Notes: generated by a model not told the origin, from the letters alone. 15,864 nucleotides of DNA from Mogibacterium sp. (GCA_017469325.1 JAFUGO010000023.1:1-15864); one strand, 5' to 3'. Positions 1 through 7,960 are shown, numbered from the stretch's first letter. A program made the numbers and translations.

Positions 1-16
1 AAGTCTTTTTTGCCAT
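1..16 (-). CDS. Start of a downstream gene, probably potB permease (partial)
   Basis: An ATG at 16..14 on the minus strand opens a frame reading M-A-K-K-T to the window edge, 27 nt after the potA stop. It is preceded by a weak purine-rich AGAAG ribosome site. Spermidine/putrescine importers usually run potA-potB-potC-potD, so the position predicts the first permease subunit. Only five codons are visible, so both the gene and its identity rest on context. Confidence 0.4.
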
Positions 17-43
17 TATCTTCTAAGGAAATCTGAACTGTTA

Positions 44-1129
44 TTAAATGTCGATCTCTATCGCGTGCTCAGCCTCACTCTTTGGCTTATGCATTATCTG
101 AATATTCTCGGGATCCACGCGCATACCTATCTTTTCGTCGACATCGTGCTGGTCGTAGTTCTGAAGCAGCCATTCGACCTTCCCGTGCTCGCTCTGGACG
201 AGCATCTCATAATGCACTCCGATGAACAGCTTTGATGTTATGGTGCCGTTCCACTGGCCCTCGCCGTAAGGAACGATGTCTATATCCTCAGGCCTGATTA
301 CAACGTCGACTCTGCGGCGCGGAGGGAATCCTTCTTTTGTTCCGTCGATACACGGATACTCGATGCCGTCTATCTTTACCACGCGCTCGTCGGTCATCTG
401 TCCCGGAAGTATGTTGCTGTCACCGATGAAGTCGGCTACGAACGCATTTACAGGCTCGTCGTAGATCTCCTGCGGCGTGCCCTCCTGCTGTATGTAGCCC
501 TCGTTCATGACCACGACCTTATCGGACATGGTAAGAGCTTCTTCCTGGTCATGCGTGATGTATATGAACGTGATGCCGAGTTCCTTTTTAAGGCGCACCA
601 GCTCGTACTCCATCTCCTGACGGAGCTTCAGATCGAGAGCGCCGAGAGGCTCGTCGAGCAGAAGCACTTTAGGTTCGTTCACTATGGCTCTTGCCATTGC
701 TATCCTCTGCTGCTGTCCTCCCGAAAGCTGATCGATACGCCGGCTCTCAAAGCCTTTAAGGTTCACAAGTTTAAGCGCATCAGCGACTCTCTTTTTGATC
801 TCGTCCTCGCCCATCTTCTTTACTCTGAGGCTGAACGCGATGTTCTCTCCCACCGTCATGTGCGGGAAAAGTGCGTAGTTCTGAAATACGGTATTGACCG
901 GTCTCTGGTTTGCCGGCATATCCGTAATATCCTTTCCGTTGAAAAGCACACGGCCCTGATCCGGTTTCTCAAAACCGGCGATTATACGGAGAGTCGTGGT
1001 TTTTCCGCATCCGGAAGGACCCAGCAGTGTGACGAATTCATTCTCGTCCACGCTGAGGTCTATACCGTTCAGTACCACATTGTCGTCAAAGCTCTTGACT
1101 ATGCCTTCAAGTCTTATAAGTTCGCCCAA
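44..1129 (-). CDS. potA: Spermidine/putrescine ABC transporter ATP-binding protein PotA
   Basis: ATPase subunit of a polyamine importer; it sits on the cytoplasmic face of the membrane and powers PotBC permeases fed by the binding protein PotD. The 361-aa product is full length for the family. Visible motifs: Walker A GPSGCGKT at residues 37-44, Q-loop Gln83, signature LSGGQQQRIA from 135, Walker B VLLLDE at 155-160 with D-loop GALD, and switch His193. The C-terminal ~100 residues match the TOBE-type regulatory region, including the VVIRPEDI stretch near 275. The start is TTG, chosen because AAAGGA lies 6-7 nt upstream. It lies 42 nt after the mrp-like gene on the same strand, with a poor hairpin and short T run between, so co-transcription is possible. 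Other sugar or iron importers share this fold; the VFQNYALFPHMTV stretch and overall pattern favour PotA. Confidence 0.9.
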   Translation of the reverse strand: MGELIRLEGIVKSFDDNVVLNGIDLSVDENEFVTLLGPSGCGKTTTLRIIAGFEKPDQGRVLFNGKDITDMPANQRPVNTVFQNYALFPHMTVGENIAFSLRVKKMGEDEIKKRVADALKLVNLKGFESRRIDQLSGGQQQRIAMARAIVNEPKVLLLDEPLGALDLKLRQEMEYELVRLKKELGITFIYITHDQEEALTMSDKVVVMNEGYIQQEGTPQEIYDEPVNAFVADFIGDSNILPGQMTDERVVKIDGIEYPCIDGTKEGFPPRRRVDVVIRPEDIDIVPYGEGQWNGTITSKLFIGVHYEMLVQSEHGKVEWLLQNYDQHDVDEKIGMRVDPENIQIMHKPKSEAEHAIEIDI

Positions 1130-1171
1130 TTCTTTTCCTTTCTCTTAAAAAGCAGGTATCACCCTCGGGTT

Positions 1172-2068
1172 CTATTCTGCCTTAAGTCCGAGCTCATCAA
1201 GCACTTCGAGCACGGATTCCATCTGTGTTCCTTCGTTGAATTCGATCTTGCCCATATCCGCTTCCTGTGAGAGCAGCGGATCTACCGGCAGCTGCTCGAG
1301 AAGTCTGATCCCGTACTCTGCTGCTACGGCCTTTGCCTGGCTCGGTCCGAACATCTCTATCTTTCTGCCGCAGTCCGGGCATGTGATGTAGCTCATGTTC
1401 TCTACGAGACCGAGTACCGGGATGTTCATCAGGTTAGCCATCTTGACAGCCTTGCCCACGATCATCGATACGAGATCCTGAGGCGATGTGACTACGATGA
1501 TGCCGTCGATAGGGATCGACTGGAATACCGTCAGAGGAACGTCTCCTGTCCCCGGAGGCATGTCGATGAAGAGGACATCGAGGTCTCCCCAGCATACATC
1601 CGTCCAGAACTGCTCTACTACTCCGCCGATGACAGGTCCTCTCCATACGACAGGATCCGTCTCGTTCTCTACGAGCAGATTGATGGACATCAGCTTGATC
1701 TCCATCGCTGTCTCTTCAGGCATGATGCCGTATTCGCTTCCGTAAGCCTTTGTATGTACACCGAACATCTTAGGGATCGAAGGACCTGTGATATCCGCGT
1801 CCATGATTCCCGTTCTGTAGCCGTTTCTTGTAGCTGCGAGAGCCGAAAGCGCGGTGACCATTGACTTGCCTACTCCGCCCTTGCCGGAAACGACTCCGAT
1901 TACTTTCTTTATTGAACTGTTTGGATTGAGCTGAGCCTTCTGGATACCGCCGTCTCTTGACGGGCAGTCGACTCCGCAGCTCGAGCAGTCATGTGTGCAG
2001 TTTTCAGCAGCGTCTCCGCCTGTCTGAGCGTCATTGTGCATACACATGTTCCTGAGATTATAGATCAT
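1172..2068 (-). CDS. Mrp/NBP35-family iron-sulfur P-loop ATPase
   Basis: Cytoplasmic ATPase of the Mrp/ApbC/NBP35 family, which hold and transfer Fe-S clusters. The 298-aa product has an N-terminal cysteine cluster CTHDCSSCGVDC (Cys24, 28, 31, 35), as in many clostridial Mrp proteins. It also has a deviant Walker A SGKGGVGKS (61-69), a MDADITGPS switch (89-97), the Walker B-like segment IDMPPGTGD (168-176), and the CPDC pair (Cys230, Cys233) that bridges a 4Fe-4S cluster in the dimer. The start is supported by GGAGG 6-7 nt upstream; internal ATGs at codons 8 and 10 lack a better site. It follows the lipoprotein gene by 57 nt, which contain a small hairpin (ACGGG/CCCGT, 2100-2114) and no clear terminator. 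A link to selenium metabolism is not known to me. Family assignment is firm; the client protein is unknown. Confidence 0.92.
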   Translation of the reverse strand: MIYNLRNMCMHNDAQTGGDAAENCTHDCSSCGVDCPSRDGGIQKAQLNPNSSIKKVIGVVSGKGGVGKSMVTALSALAATRNGYRTGIMDADITGPSIPKMFGVHTKAYGSEYGIMPEETAMEIKLMSINLLVENETDPVVWRGPVIGGVVEQFWTDVCWGDLDVLFIDMPPGTGDVPLTVFQSIPIDGIIVVTSPQDLVSMIVGKAVKMANLMNIPVLGLVENMSYITCPDCGRKIEMFGPSQAKAVAAEYGIRLLEQLPVDPLLSQEADMGKIEFNEGTQMESVLEVLDELGLKAE

Positions 2069-2125
2069 TACTTTCCTCCACTAAATATATCTACATAATA
2101 CGGGTCCGTCCCGTTCATCAACTGT

Positions 2126-2725
2126 TTATTCGCCGGCCAGTGTCTTCATCTCGCCCAGCATTCCGCCGAAGATCGCATCCTGGAGCTCTTCGTTCTCCTT
2201 TACATTCGCGATCCATTCCCCGTTATCTATGGGTTCTATGCAGACTATACCGACGCTCTTTATGTGATCCTTCTTTTCAAGCTCCGACAATCTGTCAAAC
2301 AGCTCCTCATAGAAAGCGGTCTCGTCGGCATCCGGCCCCTCTTTGTGGCCTTTGAGATAATCAGTCCACTCGGCGAGGTACTCTTTGCCGAAGTCGTAGG
2401 TCTTTATCCTGACCGTTACGACTGTGCTGTCGTCCTCCGGATCATCGCTCTTGGATACATCGCTGATCTCGTAATCGAAATCCCTGAGCTTAGCAGCAAA
2501 CTCGTCAAAGTCTTCCTTTCCGTCAGCGGAAAGAGAGCTTCTCAGCTCTGTCAGCTCGCTGTCCATGAAATCCGATGACTTGAGAGAGTCAAGCTCCTTT
2601 GACACCTTCTTTGACGCGCCGCTCTGATCAGCGCAGCCGCACATGAGCGCAAGCGCGATCGTCAGTACCAGAGCCAGGGTCAGTCTGAGCATATTCTTTT
2701 TTACTGCTTTGTTGTTGTGTGTCAT
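2126..2725 (-). CDS. Putative lipoprotein of unknown function
   Basis: A 199-aa product not assigned to a named family. Residues 1-12 are polar and basic, followed by a hydrophobic segment (about 13-30, LRLTLALVLTIALALM) ending in M-C-G-C, which resembles a signal-peptidase II lipobox with the second Cys lipidated. The mature part is acidic (many Asp/Glu/Lys), predicted helix then strand, with a TVVTVRIKTYDFG strand and a YLAEWTDYLKG helix, reminiscent of small clostridial extracytoplasmic domains. The start codon is 3 nt after the selB stop. The only Shine-Dalgarno-like element (TAGGAA) overlaps that stop and is too close to be ideal, so translation may be coupled to selB; an in-frame ATG at codon 12 is an alternative. 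It is odd to see a surface lipoprotein inside a selenocysteine gene set. Confidence 0.75.
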   Translation of the reverse strand: MTHNNKAVKKNMLRLTLALVLTIALALMCGCADQSGASKKVSKELDSLKSSDFMDSELTELRSSLSADGKEDFDEFAAKLRDFDYEISDVSKSDDPEDDSTVVTVRIKTYDFGKEYLAEWTDYLKGHKEGPDADETAFYEELFDRLSELEKKDHIKSVGIVCIEPIDNGEWIANVKENEELQDAIFGGMLGEMKTLAGE

Positions 2726-2728
2726 TTC

Positions 2729-4627
2729 CTATCTTTTTATGACCTCGCGGCTCTCGCCGTTAAAGACCGTTATACCGGCCTTGTCGAGCGCCGGAAGGAG
2801 CTCTGCAGCGTACTTGCGCGATGTGCCCAGCCTGTCTCTGTATTCCGCGAGAGTAAATGCCGTATCGAACGAAGCTGCAGCTTCCACGGCCTTATCCCAC
2901 GCAGATTTATCGATATAGTATGACGGATTCACCTTGCGGATGGATCCCTCGTTTTCGAGATCCTCGAGTATCGCTCTCACGATCCTTGCATCCTTATCCA
3001 GGGCGAGGACCTCGTCATTCTTAATCATCTCTATGCCGGCGTCTCTGTACATACCGGATATCTTATCCCTGAGAGCAAGCTGCTCTTCTGTATATTCGAT
3101 ACTGAAGCCGCCCATAGCTATGGATTTGCCTCTGTCCTCCGTAAAGCCCTCATCAGTGAGATGCTTTATAAGAGCCAGTATCATTTTGTCATCTTCGGTG
3201 AACCATCTTTCTCTCAGCCTCGACAGTAATTCCTGACGCGGGATACCGTCTGCGAGAGGATTGGACGCGTGATACGCCTCTATGATGTTACCTATATCCT
3301 CTTTAAGGCGGGCAAGCTTTGAATCACTGAGAAGCGTATCATCGGAAAGCAGCGTCAGAGTTCCGTCCGCAAGCCCCTTCGCCGTGACCGCATCAGTCTC
3401 TTTGTCGAGCATTCCCAGTTCTGCACCGAGTTCCCTGCTCTTTATGAAACGTCTCTCACATGCCTTTGCATACACGATCTCTTCGATCGATCCGCCTGAA
3501 AGTATGTCCATGCCGGCAAGCACCTCGGGTCTGTTTCTCTTGTGCTTGAGCGGAGCGGCGTCGATGATGCGTCCGCCGCCTACCGTAATGACCGGCGAAT
3601 AAAATCTTATTATAAACCTGTCTCCGCGCCTTATGGCCATAGGCTCCTCGAGCCTCAGCTGAGCGTAAGCAGTCTCACCGGCAGCCAGAGCGTCTCTGTC
3701 AAGAAGTATCACCTTGCAGAGCACCTCGTCGGAACCGCAGTAGAGGTGCACTCTGCTGTTGTTCATAACGATGCGGTCGGATGAACTGAACATTCTGAGC
3801 TCCACATCGAGCATATTCGTAACGGTAACGGCCTCCGGATAAGCGACCACATCGCCCCTGTCTATGTCCTCCCTGGACACTCCGGAGAGGTTTATGGCTG
3901 TTCTCTGTCCGGCAAAGGCCTCCGGCGACTCTTTTCCGTAAGTCTGTATGCCCCTTACCTTGGCCTTTTTACCGCGCGGGTAGATCATTATGTCTTCGCC
4001 GGTTTTGACTACACCGTCGATCAGAGTCCCTGTCACCACTGTGCCGAAGCCCTGCATGGTGAACACTCTGTCCACCGGAAGTCTGAAAAGTTCTTTTTCT
4101 TCACGGCGCTTGTTTTCTCTGTCGCACTTGGCGATTATCTCTTTCTTCAGATCTTCGATCCCGTCGCCCGCAGCCGCGCTCACCGGTATCACCGGCTTTC
4201 CTTCGAGGAACGAGCCTTTGAAATACTCGTTGACTTCCTCGAGAAGCATCTCGAGCCATTCTTCGTCTACCATATCGGTCTTGGTGACCGCGATAATTCC
4301 GTCATTGATACCAAGCGACTGAAGTATCTCAAAGTGCTCTCTGGTCTGAGGCATTATACCCTCGTCCGCCGCGACAACAAAAAGTACAAAGTCTATGCCG
4401 CCTATGCCGGCGAGCATGTGCTTGATGAACTTCTCGTGCCCGGGAACATCGATGACGCCTATGTTGTATCCGGCATCGTTCGGAATGTGGGCAAAGCCGA
4501 GTTCTATCGTGATGCCGCGCTTTTTTTCTTCTTCGAGCCTGTCAGTATCGATACCGCTGAGAGCCTTTATAAGGGTCGTTTTGCCGTGATCGACGTGGCC
4601 GGCTGTTCCGATTATTATGTTCTTCAT
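2729..4627 (-). CDS. selB: Selenocysteine-specific translation elongation factor SelB
   Basis: GTPase that binds Sec-tRNA(Sec) and the SECIS hairpin in mRNA and delivers selenocysteine to in-frame UGA codons. The 632-aa length fits bacterial SelB. GTPase motifs: G1 GTAGHVDHGKTT (7-18), switch RGITIELGFA from 38, G3 DVPGHEKF (60-67) and G4 TKTD (115-118). Beta-barrel domains follow (VDRVFTMQGFGTVVTGTL near 190), and then from about 370 to the end lie the charged winged-helix repeats that bind SECIS RNA. Its ATG overlaps the selA stop (ATGA), with only a weak AGAAAG site, indicating translational coupling. The presence of SelA and tRNA-Sec next door makes the assignment secure. Confidence 0.97.
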   Translation of the reverse strand: MKNIIIGTAGHVDHGKTTLIKALSGIDTDRLEEEKKRGITIELGFAHIPNDAGYNIGVIDVPGHEKFIKHMLAGIGGIDFVLFVVAADEGIMPQTREHFEILQSLGINDGIIAVTKTDMVDEEWLEMLLEEVNEYFKGSFLEGKPVIPVSAAAGDGIEDLKKEIIAKCDRENKRREEKELFRLPVDRVFTMQGFGTVVTGTLIDGVVKTGEDIMIYPRGKKAKVRGIQTYGKESPEAFAGQRTAINLSGVSREDIDRGDVVAYPEAVTVTNMLDVELRMFSSSDRIVMNNSRVHLYCGSDEVLCKVILLDRDALAAGETAYAQLRLEEPMAIRRGDRFIIRFYSPVITVGGGRIIDAAPLKHKRNRPEVLAGMDILSGGSIEEIVYAKACERRFIKSRELGAELGMLDKETDAVTAKGLADGTLTLLSDDTLLSDSKLARLKEDIGNIIEAYHASNPLADGIPRQELLSRLRERWFTEDDKMILALIKHLTDEGFTEDRGKSIAMGGFSIEYTEEQLALRDKISGMYRDAGIEMIKNDEVLALDKDARIVRAILEDLENEGSIRKVNPSYYIDKSAWDKAVEAAASFDTAFTLAEYRDRLGTSRKYAAELLPALDKAGITVFNGESREVIKR

Positions 4628-6087
4628 TTCTTTCTGAACGCCTCTGCAACGGTCTCTATCTCGTCTTCTGCTATCGTGCGTACACAGAGCAGCAGGCGGT
4701 CTTCATTTATGCGTGCGATCACAGGTGTGTCGGCCTTGCGGAGTTTGCGCTCCGTGCGGTCCGCTGATTTCCTGCCGTCCTTCACGGATACTGCCCAGCC
4801 CGGAAGTCTCACCATAGGAGCGGATCCGCCGCCTATCTGATCCTCTACCGGAACGAGTTCTATGGAGATATCCGGATCGACTCTCTTGATCGCATCAGCG
4901 AGTCTGCCCGCTTTAAGGCGCATATCCGCCTCAGATCCGGCAATCATATTGAGTACCGGGATATCCCTTAGAGCAGTCTTAGGATCTCTGTATTTCATAA
5001 GCGTCGCTTCGAGCGCTGCAAAGGTCATCTTGTCTACCCTCATAGCTCTCGCAAGCGGATGCTTCTTCATCTCTTTTATATATTTCTTCTTTCCGACGAT
5101 TATGCCCGCCTGAGGTCCGCCGAGCAGCTTGTCTCCGCTGAACAGCATCACGTCGATACCTGTAGCCAGCGATGCCGGGATATTAGGCTCATTGAGGCCG
5201 TACTCCGACATATCGAGCATGAGACCGTTTCCCATGTCGAATATGACCGGAAGGTCATGTTTTTTGCCGATCTCTACGAGTTCTTCGAGAGTAGCCTCCT
5301 CTGTAAATCCGACGATGTCATAGTTGGACTTGTGCACTTTCATGAGCGCACCCGTCTCGAACCTTTCTCCGTGTCTCGGATCTTTGCTTCTCCATTCGCC
5401 CTTTTCGAGCATCTCCTTTGTCATTATTGCGTTCTCGTAGTCGGATGCCTTTGTCTTGTTGCTTGTGCCTACCTCCTGGAGGTACGCTCCCGACTGCATC
5501 ATAATGTCAGGGATCCTGAAAGCTCCGCCGATCTCCACGAGCTCGCCCCTGGATACGACTATCTCTTTCCCTTTGCCCATCGAGGCAAGGACTATCATGG
5601 TGGCCGATGCGTTGTTGTTGACTACCATTGCGTCTTCTGCGCCGACCAGGTCTGCTATCAGGTCGCCGACGAGATCATGTCTTGAGCCGCGTTTACCCTT
5701 TGATACGTTATATTCAAGATCGGAATAGCCACGTGACACCTTTGCAACATTCTCAACTGCATCCGCGCAGAGCGGAGCCCTGCCCAGATTGGTATGAAGA
5801 ATTGTGCCGGTCGCGTTGATGAGAGGATACAGATTGAGTTCTTCGTCCTGTTCGACGCGCTTTATTGCAGCTTCGGCGACTGCCTCGGGAAGGAGCACCG
5901 AAGTATCGAAAGACTCTGCTTCTTTGTCCTTGAGATCGAGTATGGAAGCTCTGAGCGCCGCTATCACATTTCTGACAGCATCTGTTACAAGCAGGTCACC
6001 TTTCTCTTCTGACAATACAACAAGAGACTCCTGCCTCATCACTTCGTCGATCTTGGGGAGTCCTCTCAATAATTCTTTTTTAGTCAT
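4624..6087 (-). CDS. selA: L-seryl-tRNA(Sec) selenium transferase SelA
   Basis: PLP enzyme converting Ser-tRNA(Sec) to Sec-tRNA(Sec) using selenophosphate. The 487-aa product has the N-terminal tRNA-binding region, the NATGTILHTNLGRAPL motif (91-106), GYSDLEYNVSKGKRGSR (120-136), and the PLP-lysine segment SGDKLLGGPQAG with Lys320. Length is slightly above the E. coli enzyme (463 aa); part of the excess seems to be a charged insert around residues 221-248. GGAGG lies 8 nt before the ATG, in the 23-nt spacer after the tRNA-Sec CCA end, so tRNA and mRNA appear to share one transcript. SelD, which makes selenophosphate, is not in the window. Confidence 0.97.
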   Translation of the reverse strand: MTKKELLRGLPKIDEVMRQESLVVLSEEKGDLLVTDAVRNVIAALRASILDLKDKEAESFDTSVLLPEAVAEAAIKRVEQDEELNLYPLINATGTILHTNLGRAPLCADAVENVAKVSRGYSDLEYNVSKGKRGSRHDLVGDLIADLVGAEDAMVVNNNASATMIVLASMGKGKEIVVSRGELVEIGGAFRIPDIMMQSGAYLQEVGTSNKTKASDYENAIMTKEMLEKGEWRSKDPRHGERFETGALMKVHKSNYDIVGFTEEATLEELVEIGKKHDLPVIFDMGNGLMLDMSEYGLNEPNIPASLATGIDVMLFSGDKLLGGPQAGIIVGKKKYIKEMKKHPLARAMRVDKMTFAALEATLMKYRDPKTALRDIPVLNMIAGSEADMRLKAGRLADAIKRVDPDISIELVPVEDQIGGGSAPMVRLPGWAVSVKDGRKSADRTERKLRKADTPVIARINEDRLLLCVRTIAEDEIETVAEAFRKK

Positions 6088-6110
6088 GGCACCGACCTCC
6101 GTTTCTGAAT

Positions 6111-6208
6111 TGGCGGGAGTACGTGGGAATCGAACCCACCTAAGAGGCTACTAACCCCTCACAAACGGTTTTGAAGACCGCGAGGCACACCAGCACCTAT
6201 CTACTCCC
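6111..6208 (-). tRNA. selC: tRNA-Sec (anticodon UCA)
   Basis: A 98-nt selenocysteine tRNA with encoded CCA. Read on the minus strand: acceptor GGGAGTAG pairs with GTACTCCC (seven Watson-Crick pairs, but the eighth position is G opposite G), discriminator G, then CCA. The D arm has the selenocysteine-type 6-bp stem (AGGTGC/GTGCCT) and a 4-nt TGGT loop. The anticodon loop is CTTCAAA with TCA at plus positions 6172-6174. A long variable arm (GAGG/CCTC core) follows, then a T stem GTGGG/CCCAC with loop TTCGATT. The 5-bp T stem, long D stem and long variable arm distinguish it from tRNA-Ser. Adjacent selA and selB confirm the call. Confidence 0.97.
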
Positions 6209-6253
6209 AGGTCGCGGTGGATCCGGCAAAACTAAGCCGGCCGCACTCAAAAG

Positions 6254-6282
6254 ATTGTATCAAAAAAGCACCGCTGTATCAA
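6254..6282 (-). promoter_or_regulatory. Sigma70-type promoter for tRNA-Sec-selA-selB
   Basis: On the minus strand TTGATA (-35, 6282-6277), a 17-nt spacer and TACAAT (-10, 6259-6254) predict transcription from about 6247, giving a ~39-nt leader before the tRNA 5' end at 6208. The leader holds a small CCGGC/GCCGG hairpin. The -35 lies in the loop and the spacer contains the 3' stem and T run of the cysE terminator, so the two elements are interleaved. Confidence 0.65.
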
Positions 6283-6294
6283 CATCGCGGCGCT
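6261..6294 (-). terminator. Rho-independent terminator of cysE
   Basis: On the minus strand AGCGCCGC pairs with GCGGTGCT (8 bp including one G-U) around a 12-nt loop and is followed at once by TTTTTT. It lies about 75 nt after the cysE stop and separates that unit from the selenocysteine cluster. Confidence 0.7.
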
Positions 6295-6338
6295 TATTTT
6301 GGCTTCTTAACTGTAGCTTATTTTACTTCTTAACTGAA
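6293..6338. repeat. Imperfect tandem repeat upstream of the tRNA-Sec promoter
   Basis: Two adjacent units of 24 and 22 bp (6293-6316 and 6317-6338, plus strand) each read CTTATTTT, one or two variable bases, then CTTCTTAACTG. On the minus strand this is CAGTTAAGAAG followed by AAAATAAG, twice. The units sit about 45-90 bp upstream of the predicted start of tRNA-Sec transcription, where activator sites or an A-rich UP element would lie. Confidence 0.7.
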
Positions 6339-6369
6339 CTGCTCGCCTGGTTCTCTATTCCTGCGATCT

Positions 6370-7272
6370 TTATATGAAATACTCTATGCTCTCTTCAAGC
6401 AGTTTTCTGTCCCTTGAAAGCTGCTGTCCGCTCGGCTTTGTGACTATAGTCTCACCCGGCTCAAGCGAATGAGTGAGCCATACATTACCGCCTACGACGC
6501 AGTCATCGCCGATCTTTGTATCTCCGCCCAGGATAGTCGCTCCGGCGTAGATGATAACGCGGTCTCCGATGTCAGGATGTCTCTTGACCCCTTTTACAGG
6601 CGTACCGTCATCCGAAAGAGCAAAGCTCTTGGCTCCGAGCGTGACGTGCTGGTAAAGCTTGACATGCTCACCTATCGTAGTGGTCTCACCTATTACCACT
6701 CCGGTGCCGTGGTCGATAAAGAAGTATCTGCCGATGGTTGCGCCCGGGTGGATATCGATACCGGTGACCTTGTGAGCGTACTCAGTCATGATACGGGGTA
6801 TCATCGGGACCTGCATCTCATACAGCTTATGAGCAACTCGGTAAATGCTTATGGCTTTGAACGCAGGATATGTGATAATAACCTCGTCAAAGCTCTTTGC
6901 CGCCGGGTCGCCTTCATAACCTGCCTGTATATCCGTCTTGAGTATCTCGAGGATCTCAGGAAGCGTGTTCAGGAGCTCCTCAACTTTTTCCGTAGCCTCC
7001 GACATATCGTCGTATACAAGGTTGAAGGCCTGATTCAGAGAGTCATACGCTCTCATGAGCTCCCAGGTGCGCTTTTCGGTCTCTACAAAGCGGCCGCGCC
7101 ACTTTCCGCAATGATAAGGAAACATCGCCGTCACCAGATGTTCGATGGCTTCCTCAACTATCGTCTCCATACCGATAAAGCTGCCGTCTGCAGGTCTCGT
7201 ATCGATCTCGGCCATCCTGTATGCGAGTTCTTCAAGGTGCCCCGCGCGGGCGCCCTTATTACTGACTGTCAA
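6370..7272 (-). CDS. cysE: Serine O-acetyltransferase (CysE/EpsC type)
   Basis: Transfers acetyl from acetyl-CoA to L-serine, the first step of cysteine synthesis. The 300-aa product has a long helical N-terminal domain (about 1-165) and a left-handed beta-helix built of hexapeptide repeats (about 170-280). Catalytic residues match CysE: Asp173 in GIDIHPGATIG and His188 in FIDHGTGVVIGE; KRHPDIGDRVIIYAGATILG follows. The start is TTG, chosen because GGAGG lies 8 nt upstream. It is longer than the ~217-aa Bacillus enzyme, resembling the longer clostridial/EpsC form. It follows the HD gene by 63 nt; a weak promoter-like TATAGG lies in the gap. Specificity for serine rather than another acceptor is inferred. 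Confidence 0.9.
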   Translation of the reverse strand: MTVSNKGARAGHLEELAYRMAEIDTRPADGSFIGMETIVEEAIEHLVTAMFPYHCGKWRGRFVETEKRTWELMRAYDSLNQAFNLVYDDMSEATEKVEELLNTLPEILEILKTDIQAGYEGDPAAKSFDEVIITYPAFKAISIYRVAHKLYEMQVPMIPRIMTEYAHKVTGIDIHPGATIGRYFFIDHGTGVVIGETTTIGEHVKLYQHVTLGAKSFALSDDGTPVKGVKRHPDIGDRVIIYAGATILGGDTKIGDDCVVGGNVWLTHSLEPGETIVTKPSGQQLSRDRKLLEESIEYFI

Positions 7273-7335
7273 TTCTTTATCCTCCGTTTTTCTGACCCTA
7301 ATAGTCCTATACCCTTTATGTATTCCGTTCTAAGT

Positions 7336-7911
7336 CTACAGTCCGATCTCATCCGCGATCTCAAGCATCGACTCGAGCGCGATATCGATGAACTCATCCC
7401 AGCTGATGCCCGTCTTCTCGATCAGGCTCATGAACTGCCTGTTGGCTCCCGCTGCAAATCTGGCCTCTTTGAACCTCTTGGCAACGGATTTATGCTTTAC
7501 GCTCGCAAGCTTCTTATCCGGGTAGATCTGAGCAACGGCTTTTACGAAGCCCGACATCGGATCTGCTGCGATAAGCGCGTACTCAAGTGTAGTCTCAGGG
7601 TTCTTGCCGCAGGTCGGGTTATGCGACATGATGGCGTTCTCCATAACAGGGTCGCCGAATCCTTCATCCCGCAGGATCTTCGCAGATGTAGGACCATGTG
7701 TGGCCATGTCCTCTCTCCACGGACATGTCTCCTCGTCGAGGTCATGCAGCAGACCGCAGATACCCCAGTATTCGACATCATCGGGAGCCAGTCTCTTCGC
7801 GAGACCTCTCATGATGGCTTCGACTGCATAACTGTGAGTTATGTAGTTCTCGCCCTTTACATACTTGTGCAGTAATTCGTTTGCCTGTTCTCTTGTCAGT
7901 TTTGCTTCCAT
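7336..7911 (-). CDS. HD-domain (HDIG-type) metal-dependent hydrolase-like protein
   Basis: A 191-aa cytoplasmic protein with an HD superfamily fold: His26 in YITHSYAVEAIM, then LLHDLDEE containing the paired His56-Asp57, then a further His in ATHGPTSAKIL. These ligands fit the metal site of HD phosphohydrolases; the substrate cannot be told from sequence. A similar small family is common in anaerobic Bacillota, often annotated as HDIG domain protein or hydrolase. The start is supported by AAGGAG 11 nt upstream. It follows punA by 49 nt without a terminator, which suggests one transcript and perhaps a nucleotide-related substrate (inference only). Confidence 0.8.
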   Translation of the reverse strand: MEAKLTREQANELLHKYVKGENYITHSYAVEAIMRGLAKRLAPDDVEYWGICGLLHDLDEETCPWREDMATHGPTSAKILRDEGFGDPVMENAIMSHNPTCGKNPETTLEYALIAADPMSGFVKAVAQIYPDKKLASVKHKSVAKRFKEARFAAGANRQFMSLIEKTGISWDEFIDIALESMLEIADEIGL

Positions 7912-7960
7912 ATCTTTATATACTCCTTGATTTGAATTATTAACGTTTTGTCCGGCGGTA

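Noticed and set aside
551..1270. 239-codon frame antisense to potA
   Set aside because: Shadow of the strongly supported potA gene; no ribosome site or recognisable domain. The same applies to long antisense frames over selB, cysE and punA.
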